Part shown: positions 63,194 through 64,000 of the stretch, piece after piece
Position numbering within the stretch: the first letter of the stretch is position 1
Layout: every line of letters begins with the position of its first letter
Assembly: GCF_008065115.1 (NCBI RefSeq)
Contig: NZ_CP042913.1
Location: 2,702,338-2,766,337, forward strand
Reading direction: 5' to 3'
DNA: 64,000 bases
Source of the DNA: Bythopirellula goksoeyrii
GTDB taxonomy: Bacteria > Planctomycetota > Planctomycetia > Pirellulales > Lacipirellulaceae
Position numbers and translations under genes: made by a program
The notes under the pieces: model-generated
Told to the model about the DNA's origin: nothing
The model's database searches: none
Seen by the model: only the letters and a program-made list of their open reading frames with translations

Positions 63194-64000
63194 TCATGCC
63201 ACATAGCAGAGCATAGAATGGTGCGTCACTTGCAAGCTTCCCCGAGCAGGCAGTTCCGGCCCATCGGCCTTGGGATAAACGTCCAGAGGCGCGGCGGCCG
63301 ACGTGTCGAAAAACAACTTCCAGGGCAGACGTCGCAGTTCGCTGGGAATCTGGAATTTCTGTTCCGACGGCCCTGGGTGCAACAACAGCATCACGTTGCG
63401 GGCGATGGGAGTTTCGAGACCTGTCGTACTGAACACACAAATCAAACTCTGGGTAGCATGGCTCCAGTCCATCGCGTCTCCCCCGGGGCTGTACCAACTC
63501 ACATCGGGGAGGTCACCCGCTTTGTGAGGTTTGCCCGTGAGGAAGGTTGCTCGGCGGACCGTCGGCTGCGCCTTACGGAATGCGATCACGGCTTCGCAGA
63601 AACGGAGCATCTCGGAATTGCGTTCGACGAGTTTCCAGTCGAACCAACTCAGGTTGTTATCCTGACAATAGGCATTGTTATTGCCCCGCTGGGTCCGCAA
63701 AACCTCATCGCCAGACACAATCATCGGGGTTCCATGACTCAAGAGCAGCGAAGCCATCAGGTTTTTCGCCTGTCGCAGACGAAGTTCGACGATGGCTTTG
63801 CGTCGCGTCGGACCTTCCACGCCATAATTGGAACTGTAGTTGTTATTGTCCCCGTCGCGGTTGTCCTCTTTGTTGGCCTGGTTGTGCTTTTGCTCGTAGC
63901 TGACGAGATCATTGAGCGTATAACCATCATGCGACGTGATAAAATTGATGCTGTGGTAAGGATCGCGTCCGCTATGCTCATAGAGATCGCTGGAGCCGGA
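63194..64000 (-). CDS. glgX: Glycogen debranching enzyme, C-terminal part
   Basis: 268 residues, open to the window end, so the 5' part is missing. Begins SGSSDLYEHSGRDPYHSINF; then ITSHDGYTLNDLVSYEQKHN and QANKEDNRDGDNNN; MIVSGDEVLRTQRGNNNAYC; NNLSWFDWKLVE; and a C-terminal beta-sandwich. This matches GlgX/isoamylase enzymes of GH13, which cleave alpha-1,6 branches in glycogen. The catalytic Asp and Glu lie upstream of the window edge; the conserved substrate-binding HD of the fourth motif is in SHDGYTLND. It is convergent with the transporter. Confidence 0.95.
   Translation of the reverse strand, partial: SGSSDLYEHSGRDPYHSINFITSHDGYTLNDLVSYEQKHNQANKEDNRDGDNNNYSSNYGVEGPTRRKAIVELRLRQAKNLMASLLLSHGTPMIVSGDEVLRTQRGNNNAYCQDNNLSWFDWKLVERNSEMLRFCEAVIAFRKAQPTVRRATFLTGKPHKAGDLPDVSWYSPGGDAMDWSHATQSLICVFSTTGLETPIARNVMLLLHPGPSEQKFQIPSELRRLPWKLFFDTSAAAPLDVYPKADGPELPARGSLQVTHHSMLCYVA

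Overview
The window looks like a chromosomal segment from a planctomycete, most likely of the Pirellula group. Evidence: moderate GC; many exported or lipid-anchored proteins of unknown function; PQQ-type beta-propeller proteins; a tig-clpP-clpP cluster; a methenyl-tetrahydromethanopterin cyclohydrolase in a bacterial context; and a 54-residue basic protein that I recall from planctomycete genomes. There are no phage genes, transposases or CRISPR arrays. Most genes read as vertically inherited core or lineage-specific genes.

Layout. 1-1.2 kb: tail of an M28 peptidase, a membrane protein and an ASCH protein. 1.5-4.7 kb: tRNA-Gly, trigger factor and two intact ClpP peptidases (protein quality control). 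5.0-8.1 kb: a lipoprotein and an exported protein of unknown function. 8.2-11.4 kb: GAPDH, then an ATP-grasp ligase and Mch (tetrahydromethanopterin-linked C1 metabolism). 12.2-13.6 kb: a winged-helix AAA ATPase. 14-18.9 kb: ffh-rpsP-trmD-rplS-yraN, followed by a phosphatase fused to a c-type cytochrome. 18.9-24.2 kb: a methyltransferase, exported proteins, a PQQ-repeat protein and an ABC exporter. 24.3-27.6 kb: a nucleoside permease-like MFS protein and an acetate-type symporter with its DUF485 partner. 27.8-31.6 kb: DEAD-box helicase, two very small proteins, a cold-shock protein and a CBS protein preceded by a striking pair of operator palindromes. 31.8-41.6 kb: M29 aminopeptidase, acyl-CoA dehydrogenase, rhomboid, lipase-like lipoprotein, HdeD, ankyrin lipoprotein and an SSS symporter. 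41.7-48 kb: a four-gene operon that probably makes and exports a lipid. 48.2-51.2 kb: nuoI-A-C-D without nuoB. 52-56 kb: csrA, tRNA-Glu, argC-argJ and a K+ channel. 56-57.6 kb: cobL behind a leader ORF and an intrinsic terminator. 57.6-64 kb: DUF1579 protein, P450, a PQQ-type protein, an AspT/YidE-type transporter and the C-terminal part of GlgX.

The most unusual signal is a set of eight intergenic elements with one shared architecture. Each has two arms built from repeats of a 7-9 bp word, and the second arm is the approximate reverse complement of the first, so the transcript should fold into one long hairpin. The word differs between loci (GACCAAT, GGTGAGT, TTAGCTG, CACGGAT, CGCGGAT and others). 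Most sit just downstream of a stop codon, two of them overlap it, and three different ones fill three consecutive spacers of the ribosomal operon. Second in interest is the cobL leader (37-codon ORF, then an 11-bp terminator hairpin, then a strong ribosome binding site), which has the layout of transcription attenuation.

All calls rest on reading the sequence and recalled family knowledge. No database search was run.
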